From the NCBI RefSeq assembly GCF_900119165.1, contig NZ_FPJG01000006.1, positions 3,100,001-3,164,000 of the forward strand: a stretch of 64,000 bases of DNA, read 5' to 3'. The notes beneath the pieces were generated by a model, which saw only the letters and a program-made list of their open reading frames with translations, was not told where the DNA came from and did no database searches. Positions 43,161 through 51,717 of the stretch are shown here, in pieces; position 1 is the stretch's first letter, and the number at the start of each line of letters is the position of its first letter. Both the position numbers and the translations under genes were made by a program. This DNA comes from Amycolatopsis australiensis. Lineage in GTDB: Bacteria; Actinomycetota; Actinomycetes; Mycobacteriales; Pseudonocardiaceae.

Positions 43161-43905
43161 CGGCCAGCTCCCGGATCGCTTCCACCAGCAGGTCGGTCAA
43201 CGTCGAGAACGTCTCGGTGCCCTCTTCCGCGGTCGCCTCGGCCGGCTTGCCGCAGTACGCCTCGGTCATGCCCATGGCCTGGAAGCCGCCGTCTCCGGGA
43301 GCGGCGGCCAGGCTGACCGGCACGTGCGGCAACGTCCGCATCAGCGCCTGGTCGACCAGCTCCGGCCGGTCGGCCAGCACCAGTGACGTCTCGTACCGGC
43401 CCGCGTGGCACTCGCCGGACCGGAACTCCTCGGTCAGCCGCCGCGCGTGCCGCCGCCGGACCAGGTCGAGCAGGGCGACGCGCCCGTCGTAGGCGAAGTT
43501 CAGCGTCTCCGCCGCACGCCGGAGCGTGACCAGGTGCGCGGGCTCGAAGTGGTTGTTGACCAGCAGGATCCGGCGCAGTCGCTGCCCGATCAGCGCGGAC
43601 CCGACGTCCACCAGCAGCGAGTGCAGCGTCTCCTCGCCGATGTGGACGCCGCCGGCGAACCCGGCCGCGAACCTTGTCACGCCGTAGGGCACCTCGGGCA
43701 GGACCAGGACGTGCACGTCCTCGTCGGCCGCCAGCCGCTCGGCCGCGCGCTCGCACATCCCGCGCGAAATCAGCGGGTCGGTGCCCAGCGGCGCGTGCGG
43801 GCCGTGCGGCTCGATCGCGCCCAGCGGCAGCAGCAGCACCGGGACGCGGGGGCCGTCCGCGAGCGCGGCGACCTGCGGCGAGCTGAGGTCCGCGAAGTAC
43901 GTCAC
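43153..43905 (-). CDS. Creatininase-family amidohydrolase, candidate N-formylkynurenine deformylase
   Basis: The 250-residue protein is a creatininase-fold metal hydrolase. All five metal ligands of creatininase are present with the right spacing: E32 and H34 in GAIEPHGPHAPLGTD, D43, and H119 and E121 in VNNHFEPAH. The family hydrolyses amide bonds in small rings and, in the archaeal ArfB, a formamide group. It is the first gene of the ligase-SDR-hydratase operon and faces the tryptophan dioxygenase/kynureninase operon, in which no classical kynurenine formamidase exists. Hydrolysis of N-formylkynurenine is therefore my leading guess. GTG 43905 seems to be leaderless. It is not a mycofactocin MftE because no mft genes are nearby. 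Confidence 0.85.
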   Translation of the reverse strand: MTYFADLSSPQVAALADGPRVPVLLLPLGAIEPHGPHAPLGTDPLISRGMCERAAERLAADEDVHVLVLPEVPYGVTRFAAGFAGGVHIGEETLHSLLVDVGSALIGQRLRRILLVNNHFEPAHLVTLRRAAETLNFAYDGRVALLDLVRRRHARRLTEEFRSGECHAGRYETSLVLADRPELVDQALMRTLPHVPVSLAAAPGDGGFQAMGMTEAYCGKPAEATAEEGTETFSTLTDLLVEAIRELAGE

Positions 43906-43954
43906 GCAAATCAAGCTACACCGCAGCGGCCTGAGGTGTATAGAGTTGCGTTCA
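43905..43954. promoter_or_regulatory. Interlocked divergent leaderless promoters with PaaX-type operator
   Basis: The 48 nt between the creatininase-family and PaaX starts contain an inverted repeat with nested arms: TACACC (43917-43922) against GGTGTA (43935-43940), and ACGCAA against TTGCGT at the outside (43904-43909 and 43946-43951). The -10-like TAGAGT (43941-43946) places the PaaX transcript start at about its ATG; on the minus strand TAGCTT (43918-43913) does the same for GTG 43905. Neither gene has a ribosome binding site. Each -35 region coincides with the repeat arm next to the other promoter. Confidence 0.6.
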
Positions 43955-44769
43955 TGCCCGCCGATGCCTTCGAAGCCGGCCCCCAGGAGCTGGTCGTGAC
44001 GTTGCTGGGCAGCTACGTGCACCCGCGCGAGACCCGGCGGGTGTGGTCCGGCGGCCTGGTCGCGGTGCTCGCCGAGCTGGGCTTCTCCGACGGCGCGGCC
44101 CGGATCGCGCTGACCCGGCTCGTGCGCCGCGGCCTCCTGGAACGCCATCGCGAAGGCCGGACCGTGCACTACTCGCTGACCCGCCGCACCATCGCGCTGC
44201 TCGCCGACGGCGACCACCGGATCTTCTCCCTCGGCCGCCGCGAGCGGGCCGCCGGCGAGTGGACGGTGCTGTGGCAGAGCATCCCGGAGAGCCGCCGGCA
44301 GGCCAGGGAACGCCTGGTCCGGAGGCTGCGGTTCCTCGGGTTCGGGCCCTACTCCGACGGCACCTGGATCGCCCCGCACGACCGCGAGGCCGAGGTCGTC
44401 GCCCTGCTCGGCGAGCTGGCCGTCACCGAGCACGCCGGGTTGCTGCTCGGCAGGCCGTCGGCCGCGCTGGACGTCCGCCGGTTCGCCGGCCGGGCTTGGG
44501 ACCTCGACGACCTGGCCGCCCGGTACACCGCGTTCGTCGACCAGTTCGGCGGGTACGCGGGGAAGGACCTGTCCGACGCCGAAGCGTTCGACGTCCGGAC
44601 GCGCCTGGTGCACACGTTCCGGGCGTTCCCGTCGCTCGACCCGGAGCTGCCCGCCGACCTGGTGCCCGCCCCGGACCGCCGGGCGGCGGCGGTCGAGCTG
44701 TTCCACGACCTGTACACCGCGCTCGCGGACTCCGCTCAGCGCCATTTCGACGAGGTGACCAAGGGATGA
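43954..44769 (+). CDS. PaaX family transcriptional regulator
   Basis: The 271-residue protein has the PaaX layout: N-terminal winged HTH (LVVTLLGSYVHPRETRRVWSGGLVAVLAELGFSDGAARIALTRLVRRGLLER), a middle domain (GEWTVLWQSIPESRRQARERLVRRLRFLGFGPYSDGTWIAPHD) and a C-terminal helical domain. PaaX of E. coli represses phenylacetate catabolism and is released by phenylacetyl-CoA; here an aryl-CoA such as anthraniloyl-CoA is a plausible inducer. It is the first gene of the operon with tryptophan dioxygenase (4-nt overlap). Confidence 0.92.
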   Translation: MPADAFEAGPQELVVTLLGSYVHPRETRRVWSGGLVAVLAELGFSDGAARIALTRLVRRGLLERHREGRTVHYSLTRRTIALLADGDHRIFSLGRRERAAGEWTVLWQSIPESRRQARERLVRRLRFLGFGPYSDGTWIAPHDREAEVVALLGELAVTEHAGLLLGRPSAALDVRRFAGRAWDLDDLAARYTAFVDQFGGYAGKDLSDAEAFDVRTRLVHTFRAFPSLDPELPADLVPAPDRRAAAVELFHDLYTALADSAQRHFDEVTKG

Positions 44770-45560
44770 CCGAACACAGCCAAGCCACACAGGAAGCCTT
44801 GAGCTACACCTCGTACCTCGCGCTGGACGAGGTGCTGAACGCGCAGCGCATGCGGTCCGACGAGCACGACGAGCTGCTGTTCATCGTGATCCACCAGGTG
44901 TACGAGCTGTGGTTCAAGCAGATCCTGCACGAATTGACATTCCTGCAGGAAAACCTCGAAGCGGGCAATACCGCCCACTCGATCCGCACGCTGCGCCGGA
45001 TCCTCACGATCCTCAAGGTCGCCGTCGCGCAGATCGACGTGCTGGAAACCATGACGCCCAGCCAGTTCACCAGTTTCCGCACCCGTTTGGACGCTTCGAG
45101 CGGCTTCCAGTCGGCCCAGTTCCGCGAGCTGGAAGCCGTGCTGGGGCGGCGTGACGAGCGCGTGTTCGCGCACTACCCCGAAGGCGGCGAGCAGCGGAAA
45201 CGCATTGCCGAAGCGATGGCGCGGCCGTCGTTGTTCGACTCTTTTCTCGCGTATCTCAAGGCTTCTGGCTATTCCGTCGAATGTGACCGAGACGTCACTC
45301 GACCGGTGGAGCCGTCCCCGGCCCTGCAGGCGATATTGCTGGACGTGTACAGCGACGACGGCGGACCGTCGGTCGTCGCGGAATGTCTGGTCGATCTCGA
45401 CGAAGGGATGCAGGAGTGGCGCTACCGGCACGTGAAGATGGTCGAACGCACCATCGGCGACAAGACCGGGACGGGAGGATCATCCGGCGCGACCTACCTG
45501 CGTACCACGCTTTTCCAGCCGATGTTCCCGGATCTCTGGGCCGTACGGAGCCGACTGTGA
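44766..45560 (+). CDS. kynA: Tryptophan 2,3-dioxygenase
   Basis: The 264-residue heme enzyme opens the indole ring of L-tryptophan with O2 to give N-formylkynurenine. Typical stretches are SYTSYLALDEVLNAQ, HDELLFIVIHQVYELWFKQILHEL (near 38-61), LETMTPSQFTSFRTRL and the heme-ligand region WRYRHVKMVERTIGDKTGTGGSSGATYL (near 220-247). It overlaps PaaX and kynureninase by 4 nt each, so the three are translated together. Confidence 0.97.
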   Translation: MTEHSQATQEALSYTSYLALDEVLNAQRMRSDEHDELLFIVIHQVYELWFKQILHELTFLQENLEAGNTAHSIRTLRRILTILKVAVAQIDVLETMTPSQFTSFRTRLDASSGFQSAQFRELEAVLGRRDERVFAHYPEGGEQRKRIAEAMARPSLFDSFLAYLKASGYSVECDRDVTRPVEPSPALQAILLDVYSDDGGPSVVAECLVDLDEGMQEWRYRHVKMVERTIGDKTGTGGSSGATYLRTTLFQPMFPDLWAVRSRL

Positions 45561-46750
45561 CCACTTTGGACGACCTGCGCGGCGACGACAACGCGCTCGC
45601 CCCGCACTACTCCCGGTTCGGGGTGGCCGAGCGACTGCTGCTGTCCGGGCACTCGCACCAGGCGTGGCCGGACGTCGCGGAGGAGGGGCTCCTGGAGTCC
45701 TTCGCGGACGCCGCCCGCGACGTCGACGAGAAATGGGAGCGCGCGTTCGCCAAGGCCGACCGGCTGCGCGCGGGGTTCCGGCTGCTGCTGGGCGATCCGC
45801 ACGGCGAGTACGCGCTCGGCGCCAGCACGCACGACCTGGTGCTGCGGTTCCTTTCGGCGGTGGAGCTGCCGCGAAGACCGCGCCTGGTCACCACCGACGG
45901 CGAGTTCCACACGCTGCGCCGCCAGCTCGCCCGGCTCGAGGAAGAAGGTGTCGAGGTCGTCCGGGTGCCGCTGGACCCGGTGACCACGCTGGCCGAGCGG
46001 GTCGCCGCGGAGGTGACCGACGGCACCGCGGCGGTGCTCGTGTCGGCCGTGCTCTTCGAGACGTCGAGGCTGGTGCCGGGGCTCGCGCACCTGGCCGACG
46101 TCTGCCGCGGCCGCTCGATCGAGCTGGTCGTCGACGCCTACCACGCGCTCGGCGTGGTGCCGTTCCCGCTGCACGACCTCGGGCTCACCAACGCCTGGGT
46201 GCTCGGCGGCGGCTACAAGTACCTGCAGCTCGGCGAGGGCAACTGCTTCCTGCGGCTGCCTGCGCACGCGCAGGAGCTGCGGCCGGTGATCACCGGCTGG
46301 TACGCCGAGTTCGGCGCGCTCGCCGACGAGCGCCACCCCGGGGCTGTCCCGTACGCGATCGGCGGCGACCGGTTCGCCGGCGCGACCTACGACCCGGCGA
46401 GCCACTACCGCGGCGTCCGGGTCCAGCGGTTCTTCGCCGAGCAGGGCCTCACGCCGGAGTTCCTGCGCGAGGTGTCCCAGCACCAGGTGGGCTTGCTGGC
46501 GTCGGTGTTCGACTCGCTGGGGCTGCCCGACGACGTCGTCACGCGGGACCGCTCGATCCCGCTGGAGCGGCTCGGCGGGTTCCTCTCGCTGCGCTGCGCC
46601 GACGCCGCCGGGCTGCGGGCCGCGCTGGCCGCCGAAGGCGTGAGCACCGACAGCCGCGGGCCGTACCTGCGCTTCGGCCCGGCGCCGTACCTGTCGGACA
46701 CGCAGCTCGAGACGGCGATGACCACCCTGGGCAAGGTGGTCAGGGGCTGA
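45557..46750 (+). CDS. kynU: Kynureninase
   Basis: The 397-residue PLP enzyme cleaves kynurenine to anthranilate and alanine. Visible are GHSHQAWPDVAEEGL (near 31), the cofactor Asp region ELVVDAYHALGVVPF, the PLP lysine in LGGGYKYLQLGEGNCFL (near 220) and the C-terminal RFGPAPYLSDTQLE. Some related actinobacterial proteins are annotated only as class V aminotransferase-like, but its position behind tryptophan dioxygenase supports kynureninase. GTG 45557 overlaps the dioxygenase stop. Confidence 0.92.
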   Translation: MTTLDDLRGDDNALAPHYSRFGVAERLLLSGHSHQAWPDVAEEGLLESFADAARDVDEKWERAFAKADRLRAGFRLLLGDPHGEYALGASTHDLVLRFLSAVELPRRPRLVTTDGEFHTLRRQLARLEEEGVEVVRVPLDPVTTLAERVAAEVTDGTAAVLVSAVLFETSRLVPGLAHLADVCRGRSIELVVDAYHALGVVPFPLHDLGLTNAWVLGGGYKYLQLGEGNCFLRLPAHAQELRPVITGWYAEFGALADERHPGAVPYAIGGDRFAGATYDPASHYRGVRVQRFFAEQGLTPEFLREVSQHQVGLLASVFDSLGLPDDVVTRDRSIPLERLGGFLSLRCADAAGLRAALAAEGVSTDSRGPYLRFGPAPYLSDTQLETAMTTLGKVVRG

Positions 46751-46921
46751 TCCCGCCGGTTACCGGCCCGTATCGCGGGACCTCCACTGGTCCGGCGGGC
46801 GGAAGGGATCTAGGTTGGTGCCGGGCACCCGGGCGGACGACCTCCGCGGCGGGTTCCCGCAAACCCCGTGAAGCGCGTCCCGGCCACGAAACCGGGCGCG
46901 GGAGACAAAGGAGTCACCACC

Positions 46922-47995
46922 GTGACCGAAGGAGTGTTCGCCCGGGGCACCGGGCACGAACAGGTCGTGTACTGCCACGACGAGGCCAGTGGCCTGAAGG
47001 CCATCATCGGCATCTACTCCACCGCGCTCGGGCCCGCCTTGGGCGGGACGCGCTTCCACCCGTACGCCACCGAAGCGGACGCGCTCGACGACGTGCTCGC
47101 GCTGTCCAAGGGCATGGCGTACAAGAACGCGCTGGCCGGGCTCGACCTCGGCGGCGGCAAGGCCGTGATCATCGGCGACCCGAAGACGCTCAAGTCCGAA
47201 GCGCTGCTGCGCGCGTACGGGCGTTTCGTGCAGTCCCTGGGCGGCCGCTACATCACGGCGTGCGACGTGGGCACGTACGTGCAGGACATGGACGTCGTGG
47301 CCCGCGAGTGCCAGTACGTCACCGGCCGCTCGCCCGAGGACGGCGGGGCCGGCGACTCGTCCGTGCTCACCGCGTACGGCGTCTTCCAGGGCATGCGCGC
47401 GTCGGCCGAGCACGTGTTCGGCAGCCCGGACCTGGCCGGCAAGCGCGTCGGCGTGGCCGGCGTCGGCAAGGTCGGGCACATCCTCGTCGGCCACCTCGTG
47501 GAGGCGGGCGCGCAGGTGACCATCACCGACGTCTACGCCCCGGCCATCGAGCGGACCCGCTCGGTGTACCCGCACGTCCAGGTGGCGTCCGATGTGGACA
47601 CCCTGCTGCGATCCGAACTGGACGTGTTCGCGCCGTGCGCGCTGGGTGGTGTGCTGAACGACGAGACCGTGCCGGTGCTCGGCGCCCGGATCGTCTGCGG
47701 CGCGGCGAACAACCAGCTCGCGCACGCGGGCGTCGACAAGCAGCTCGCCGACCGCGGCATCCTGTACGCGCCGGACTACCTGGTCAACGCCGGCGGCGTG
47801 ATCCAGGTCGACGACGAGCGGCACGGGTTCGACTTCGAGCGCGCGAAGCGCAAGACGACGGCCATCTTCGACACGACGAAGGCGGTGTTCGCGCTGGCGG
47901 ACACCGAGGGTGTGCCCCCGGCGACGGCGGCCGACCGGCTCGCGGAGCGGCGGATGGCGGAGATCGGGCGGCTGCGGTCCATCATGACGGTGTGA
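46922..47995 (+). CDS. vdh: Leu/Val/Phe-type amino acid dehydrogenase (valine dehydrogenase)
   Basis: The 357-residue enzyme reversibly deaminates a branched-chain amino acid with NAD. The catalytic Lys regions are GGTRFHPY and [21 protein letters not shown] (near 70-90), the dinucleotide fold [21 protein letters not shown] (near 180) and the conserved end [14 protein letters not shown]. Streptomyces Vdh supplies 2-keto acids for fatty acid and polyketide starters. GTG 46922 has AAGGAG at eight nt. The gene overlaps the next one by 4 nt. Confidence 0.93.
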   Translation: MTEGVFARGTGHEQVVYCHDEASGLKAIIGIYSTALGPALGGTRFHPYATEADALDDVLALSKGMAYKNALAGLDLGGGKAVIIGDPKTLKSEALLRAYGRFVQSLGGRYITACDVGTYVQDMDVVARECQYVTGRSPEDGGAGDSSVLTAYGVFQGMRASAEHVFGSPDLAGKRVGVAGVGKVGHILVGHLVEAGAQVTITDVYAPAIERTRSVYPHVQVASDVDTLLRSELDVFAPCALGGVLNDETVPVLGARIVCGAANNQLAHAGVDKQLADRGILYAPDYLVNAGGVIQVDDERHGFDFERAKRKTTAIFDTTKAVFALADTEGVPPATAADRLAERRMAEIGRLRSIMTV

Positions 47996-48801
47996 GTCCG
48001 TCTCCCGAAGAAATCTTCGCGGCGGCGGGCGTGCGGGGTTTCCTGCACGCCCGCCGTCTCGGTTCCGAGGCGTCGGTGGAGGTCGGCGCCGACACGCCGG
48101 TCGTGCTGGCGTCGGTGGTGAAGGTGCCGCTGGCGCTGGAGTTCGCCCGGCAGGTGGCGGCGGGCCTGCTCGACCCCGCGGACCGGGTGCACGCCACGGC
48201 GGCGGATCGCCTGGGCGGCACCGGTTCGGCGGGCTTCGCGGACGACGTCTCGTACAGCCTGCGCGACGCGGCGCTGCTGGCCCTGTCGGTCTCGGACAAC
48301 ACGGCGGCGGACCTGCTGTTCGACCGGGTGGGCGTGGAGAACGTCCGGTCGTTGCTGGCGGAGCTGGGCCTGTCGCGGACGTCGATCATCGGCGCACCAC
48401 GCGACGTGCTGCGCACGATCATGGCGGACAAGGCGGCGGGACGGCCGTTGCGGGCACTGGACCCGTCACGGACTTCGTCGACGACCCCGCGCGACATGAC
48501 GCGTCTGCTGGCGGCGATCTGGGCGGACCCCGGCCCGGGCGCCCGGGTCCGCGGCTGGATGGCGGCGCAGGTCAGCTGGCACCGCCTGACGGCGGGCTTC
48601 CCGCCGGAGGTGGCGGTGGCGGGCAAGACGGGCACGATGCCCGGAATCCGCAACGAGATCGGCATAGCGACGTACCCGGACGGCGCGGCGTACGCGGTCG
48701 CGGTGTTCACGGTGGGCGGAGCGGAAACGCTGCGACGCCCGGACATCGACCGGGCGATCGGCGACGCCGCCCGCGCGGCGGTGGATCAGCTGCGTTCGTA
48801 G
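47992..48801 (+). CDS. Class A beta-lactamase-fold serine hydrolase without signal peptide
   Basis: The 269-residue protein shows the penicillin-recognising motifs: SVVK (S41 to K44), SDN (near 98-100) and KTGT (near 210). The class A Omega-loop ExxLN is not evident. No signal peptide precedes the domain, so unlike true beta-lactamases it appears to be cytosolic, or it uses an unrecognised start. The GTG overlaps the vdh stop, so it is made together with the dehydrogenase. It could be an esterase, amidase or peptidase rather than a resistance enzyme. Confidence 0.85.
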   Translation: MSPSPEEIFAAAGVRGFLHARRLGSEASVEVGADTPVVLASVVKVPLALEFARQVAAGLLDPADRVHATAADRLGGTGSAGFADDVSYSLRDAALLALSVSDNTAADLLFDRVGVENVRSLLAELGLSRTSIIGAPRDVLRTIMADKAAGRPLRALDPSRTSSTTPRDMTRLLAAIWADPGPGARVRGWMAAQVSWHRLTAGFPPEVAVAGKTGTMPGIRNEIGIATYPDGAAYAVAVFTVGGAETLRRPDIDRAIGDAARAAVDQLRS

Positions 48802-49730
48802 AACACGTCCCACGGCCGGGTCTCCTTCGGCTCCGGCACGATCCTCGAGACACCGTCGTCCTTCAGGACGTCGGCCGCGATCCCGGCCAGGGTCGCCGCC
48901 TGCGGGTGCGGGCTCGTCGACGGCCACGCGAACGCCGTGCGCGCCCGCAGCACGTCGCCCGCCAGCGGCCGCCACACCACCCGGGGCTCCTTGCGCGCGG
49001 CCGGCTCGAACGCCACGCCGTGCCCCGCCAGCACGAGGCCCAGCACGAACTCGGGATTGCGCGCGTGCCGGATCGAGGCCGGGCGGAAGCCGTGGTCCCA
49101 GCACGTGCGCAGCAGGGCGTCGTAACTGCCGGGCGCCGCCGCGCGCGGCGAGTGGACCAGCCCTTCGCCGGCCAGGTCCTCGAGCCGCAGCGACGCGCGC
49201 CGGGCCAGCGGCGAGTCGCGGGGCAGGAGCACGCCCAGCGGCGTGTCGATCGCGGGTCCGAGGTCGAGCCCGACCACGTCCGCCGGCAGCTGCAGCAGCC
49301 CGGCGTCGAGCGCGCGGTCGGCGAGCAGCCGGGCCTGTTCCGCGGTCGTCAGCTCCTGCAGGTCCAGCCGGACGGCGGGGCACTCCTCGGCGAACCGCGT
49401 CAGGATCGCGGCCAGCATCCGGCCGGGCAGCTCCGGCGGGACCCCCGCGCGCAGGGCGTCCATCTCGCCGCGTTCGGCCTTCGCGACGAGCGCCGTCATG
49501 CGGTCCCAGCGCGAGAGCAGATCCCGCGCTTCGGCGCGTAGCACCTCGCCTGCTTCGGTGAGCGTGACGCGGCGGCCGCGGTCGAACAGCTTCGCGCCCA
49601 GCTCGGCTTCGAGCCGCTTCACGCGCTGGCTCAGCGGTGGCTGCGCGATGCCGAGCCGGTCGGCAGCGCGGCCGAAGTGCAGTTCTTCGGCGACGACCAG
49701 GAAGTACCGCAGCGAACGGAGATGGTCCAC
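48786..49730 (-). CDS. LysR family transcriptional regulator
   Basis: The 314-residue protein (from GTG 49730) has the LysR HTH at once (LRSLRYFLVVAEELHFGRAADRLGIAQPPLSQRVKRLEAELGAKLFDRGRRVTLTEAG) and a periplasmic-binding-like effector domain. GTG 49751 would add seven residues; neither start has a clear ribosome binding site, and 49730 fits the family better. It is divergent from the metallo-hydrolase gene and convergent with the beta-lactamase-like gene (16-nt overlap). Likely target: the metallo-hydrolase gene. Confidence 0.92.
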   Translation of the reverse strand: MDHLRSLRYFLVVAEELHFGRAADRLGIAQPPLSQRVKRLEAELGAKLFDRGRRVTLTEAGEVLRAEARDLLSRWDRMTALVAKAERGEMDALRAGVPPELPGRMLAAILTRFAEECPAVRLDLQELTTAEQARLLADRALDAGLLQLPADVVGLDLGPAIDTPLGVLLPRDSPLARRASLRLEDLAGEGLVHSPRAAAPGSYDALLRTCWDHGFRPASIRHARNPEFVLGLVLAGHGVAFEPAARKEPRVVWRPLAGDVLRARTAFAWPSTSPHPQAATLAGIAADVLKDDGVSRIVPEPKETRPWDVFYERS

Positions 49731-49814
49731 GCTGCGACGATAGCCGGTCACCTATCGACATGCCGCCGTGCCGATCTTGGACAGCGCGGCCCGGTTCGTG
49801 GTCTCGTGCCCGGC

Positions 49815-50747
49815 ATGGACACAGGACTCAGCAGACGCGGGCTGTTCGGCGTCGGCGCGGTGGCGGCTTCGGTTCTCGCCGGGGTCACCCCCGCTTCGGC
49901 GGCGACGGGCACTTCGCGGATGACGTTGCGGTGGTGGGGGAACAACAGCTGGGAGATCGTCCTGCCGGGCGTGACGATCCTCATCGACCCGTGGCTGACG
50001 CGCTTCAAGACGGGCACGTACACGCCGGCGGGCGCGGACCCGCGCACGCCGTTGACGGTCAACCGCGCGCTGATCGACGGTTACCTCGATCGCGGATTCC
50101 TGCGGGCGAAGCACATCCTCGTCACCCACGGCCATTACGACCACCTGACGGACGTCCCTTACCTGGCAAAACGCACGGGCGCGACGGTCATCGGTACTGA
50201 GACGCATTTGAGTCTCATGGCCGCGCTGGGCACCCCGGAGGACCAGCTGGCGATCGCGAGCGGCGGCGAGGACCTGACGTTCGACGGCTACGCGGTCCGG
50301 GTGCTGCGCTCGTTGCACTCGGCGGTGGGCGCCCGGGCACAGGTGCCGTTCCCGGGTTCGCGGCCACTGTCCCGCCGAGACCGCCCGCGCGTGATCGCGG
50401 ACCTGGTGGAGGGCGGCACGCTGGCGTACGCGGTGTCGGGCGGCGGCGCGAGCGTGCTGAACTTCGGCGGCTCGAACTACGTCGAGTCCGAGCTGGCGGG
50501 CTTGCGCCCGGACGTGCTGCTGCTGCCCGTGGGCGGCGCGAAGGTGACGCAGTACGTGCCGAGGCTGCTGCGCGTGCTGGGCAACCCCCGCTACGTCGCG
50601 GCGACCCATTGGGATGATTTCGATCTGCCGCTGGGCCAGGCGCACGATCCCAACGGCGGGCTGGAGGTGCTGCGCAAAGCCGTGGCGGCGGCGAGCCCGG
50701 CAAGCGAGTTCGTGGTCCTGGACCACCTGGGTTCGTTCACGCCGTAG
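49815..50747 (+). CDS. Tat-exported MBL-fold metallo-hydrolase
   Basis: The 310-residue protein starts with a twin-arginine signal (LSRRGLFGVGAVAASVLAG, cleavage after ASA near 30) followed by a metallo-beta-lactamase fold: NNSWEIVLPGVTILIDPWL and the zinc motif THGHYDHLTD (near 105-114). The later ligands are less clear (SLHSAVG, ATHWDDFDL). It resembles UlaG-like or NAPE-PLD-like hydrolases. Substrate unknown. ATG 49815 is chosen because the signal peptide begins there. A terminator follows. Confidence 0.87.
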   Translation: MDTGLSRRGLFGVGAVAASVLAGVTPASAATGTSRMTLRWWGNNSWEIVLPGVTILIDPWLTRFKTGTYTPAGADPRTPLTVNRALIDGYLDRGFLRAKHILVTHGHYDHLTDVPYLAKRTGATVIGTETHLSLMAALGTPEDQLAIASGGEDLTFDGYAVRVLRSLHSAVGARAQVPFPGSRPLSRRDRPRVIADLVEGGTLAYAVSGGGASVLNFGGSNYVESELAGLRPDVLLLPVGGAKVTQYVPRLLRVLGNPRYVAATHWDDFDLPLGQAHDPNGGLEVLRKAVAAASPASEFVVLDHLGSFTP

Positions 50748-50769
50748 CGGGTCGTCGTGATGAAGAGAC

Positions 50770-50803
50770 GCGAAACCGCCCGGAGCCTTCCGGGCGGTTT
50801 CGC
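50770..50803. terminator. Bidirectional terminator
   Basis: GCGAAACCGCCCGG, loop AGCCTT, CCGGGCGGTTTCGC: perfect 14-bp stem between the convergent ends of the metallo-hydrolase and the DUF5302 gene; the minus-strand and plus-strand arms end in TTTCGC. Confidence 0.88.
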
Positions 50804-50829
50804 CGGGGCCGGCGGCGGACGGAACCGGC

Positions 50830-51015
50830 TCAGCCGCTCTTGCGGCGGAACGTGCGCTTGTTGGCCGCCGGGCCGTGGGCGTGCTGGTTCTTGCCGCCGC
50901 CGTTCTCGTGGGTCGCTCCCGAGCGCGCGTGGGCCTGCTTGCGCTCCAGCGCTTCCCGGAACTTGCGCTTGACGTCGTCCTCCTCGCCGGCCGGCGACGG
51001 GTTGGGTTCACTCAT
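50830..51015 (-). CDS. DUF5302 family small protein
   Basis: The 61-residue basic, disordered-looking protein has the DUF5302 pattern: an acidic start with DDVKRKFREALERKQAHARSG, a His/Gly/Asn-rich middle (GGGKNQHAHGPA) and the end KRTFRRKSG. Its function is unknown; it is widespread in actinobacteria. GGAGG lies upstream of ATG 51015. Confidence 0.9.
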   Translation of the reverse strand: MSEPNPSPAGEEDDVKRKFREALERKQAHARSGATHENGGGKNQHAHGPAANKRTFRRKSG

Positions 51016-51198
51016 GCTTACCTCCGGAACAGACGACGTGTACCGCCCCAGCCTGGCAGCCGGGACCGTGCTTGGCGAGCCAATTCAGCGTTTGGGGGAC
51101 CGCACCCCGCCGGAGCGCACCGGCCGGCCGGCGACCTGCCGCGCGAAACTCCCTCCGGCCGCGTGTCGATCCGCCGCTTCCCCGTTCGACGCGTGGGC

Positions 51199-51717
51199 AT
51201 GAGCGAACCCACCAGCACCAAGAACCTCGACCGGTCCGGATCCGCGGAGCTGCCGTGGAGCCGGGCGCGCGACCTGCTCGCCACCCAGACACCGAAGGAG
51301 AACCTGACGTTCTTCGTCGGCACCGTCCGGCCCGACGGGCGGCCGCACGCCGCGGGCGTCGGTGCCATCTGGGTGGACGGCGTCCTGTACTTCAAGAGCG
51401 GACCCGGCACGCGCCGGGCCCGCAACCTGGCGGCCAACCCGGCGTGCACCGTTTCGGTCCGCCTGAACGGCATCGACCTCACCATGGAGGGCGAGGCCCG
51501 GCGCGTCACCGATCCCGCGATCCTGGAACGGGTGGCGGCCGTCTACCGCGACGGCGGCTGGCCCGCGACCGTGGACGGCGACGCGCTGACGGCCCCGTAC
51601 AGCGCGCCGAGCGCCGGGCCGCCGCCCTGGCCGCTGTACCGGCTCGTGCTCGAGCGGGCCATCGGGGTCGCCTCCGCCGAGCCGTACGGCGCCACCCGCT
51701 GGGACTTCACCCCCTGA
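51199..51717 (+). CDS. Pyridoxamine 5'-phosphate oxidase-like flavin-binding protein
   Basis: The 172-residue split-barrel protein matches the PPOX/F420- or FMN-dependent family: NLTFFVGTVRPDGRPHAAGVGAIWVDGVLYFKSGPGTRRARNLAANPACTVSV. These proteins bind FMN, F420 or heme and reduce small molecules; the RPDGRPH...GVLYF pattern is common for general-stress-type members. It ends 11 nt inside the convergent SGNH gene. Confidence 0.88.
   Translation: MSEPTSTKNLDRSGSAELPWSRARDLLATQTPKENLTFFVGTVRPDGRPHAAGVGAIWVDGVLYFKSGPGTRRARNLAANPACTVSVRLNGIDLTMEGEARRVTDPAILERVAAVYRDGGWPATVDGDALTAPYSAPSAGPPPWPLYRLVLERAIGVASAEPYGATRWDFTP

Noticed and set aside
43153..43905. Mycofactocin protein MftE
   Set aside because: Same fold family, but no mftA, mftB, mftC or mftD gene is nearby, and the NNHFEP motif is of the creatininase type rather than the NGHGGN type.
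47992..48801. Antibiotic resistance beta-lactamase
   Set aside because: There is no export signal and the gene is coupled to metabolism; motifs alone do not prove resistance.
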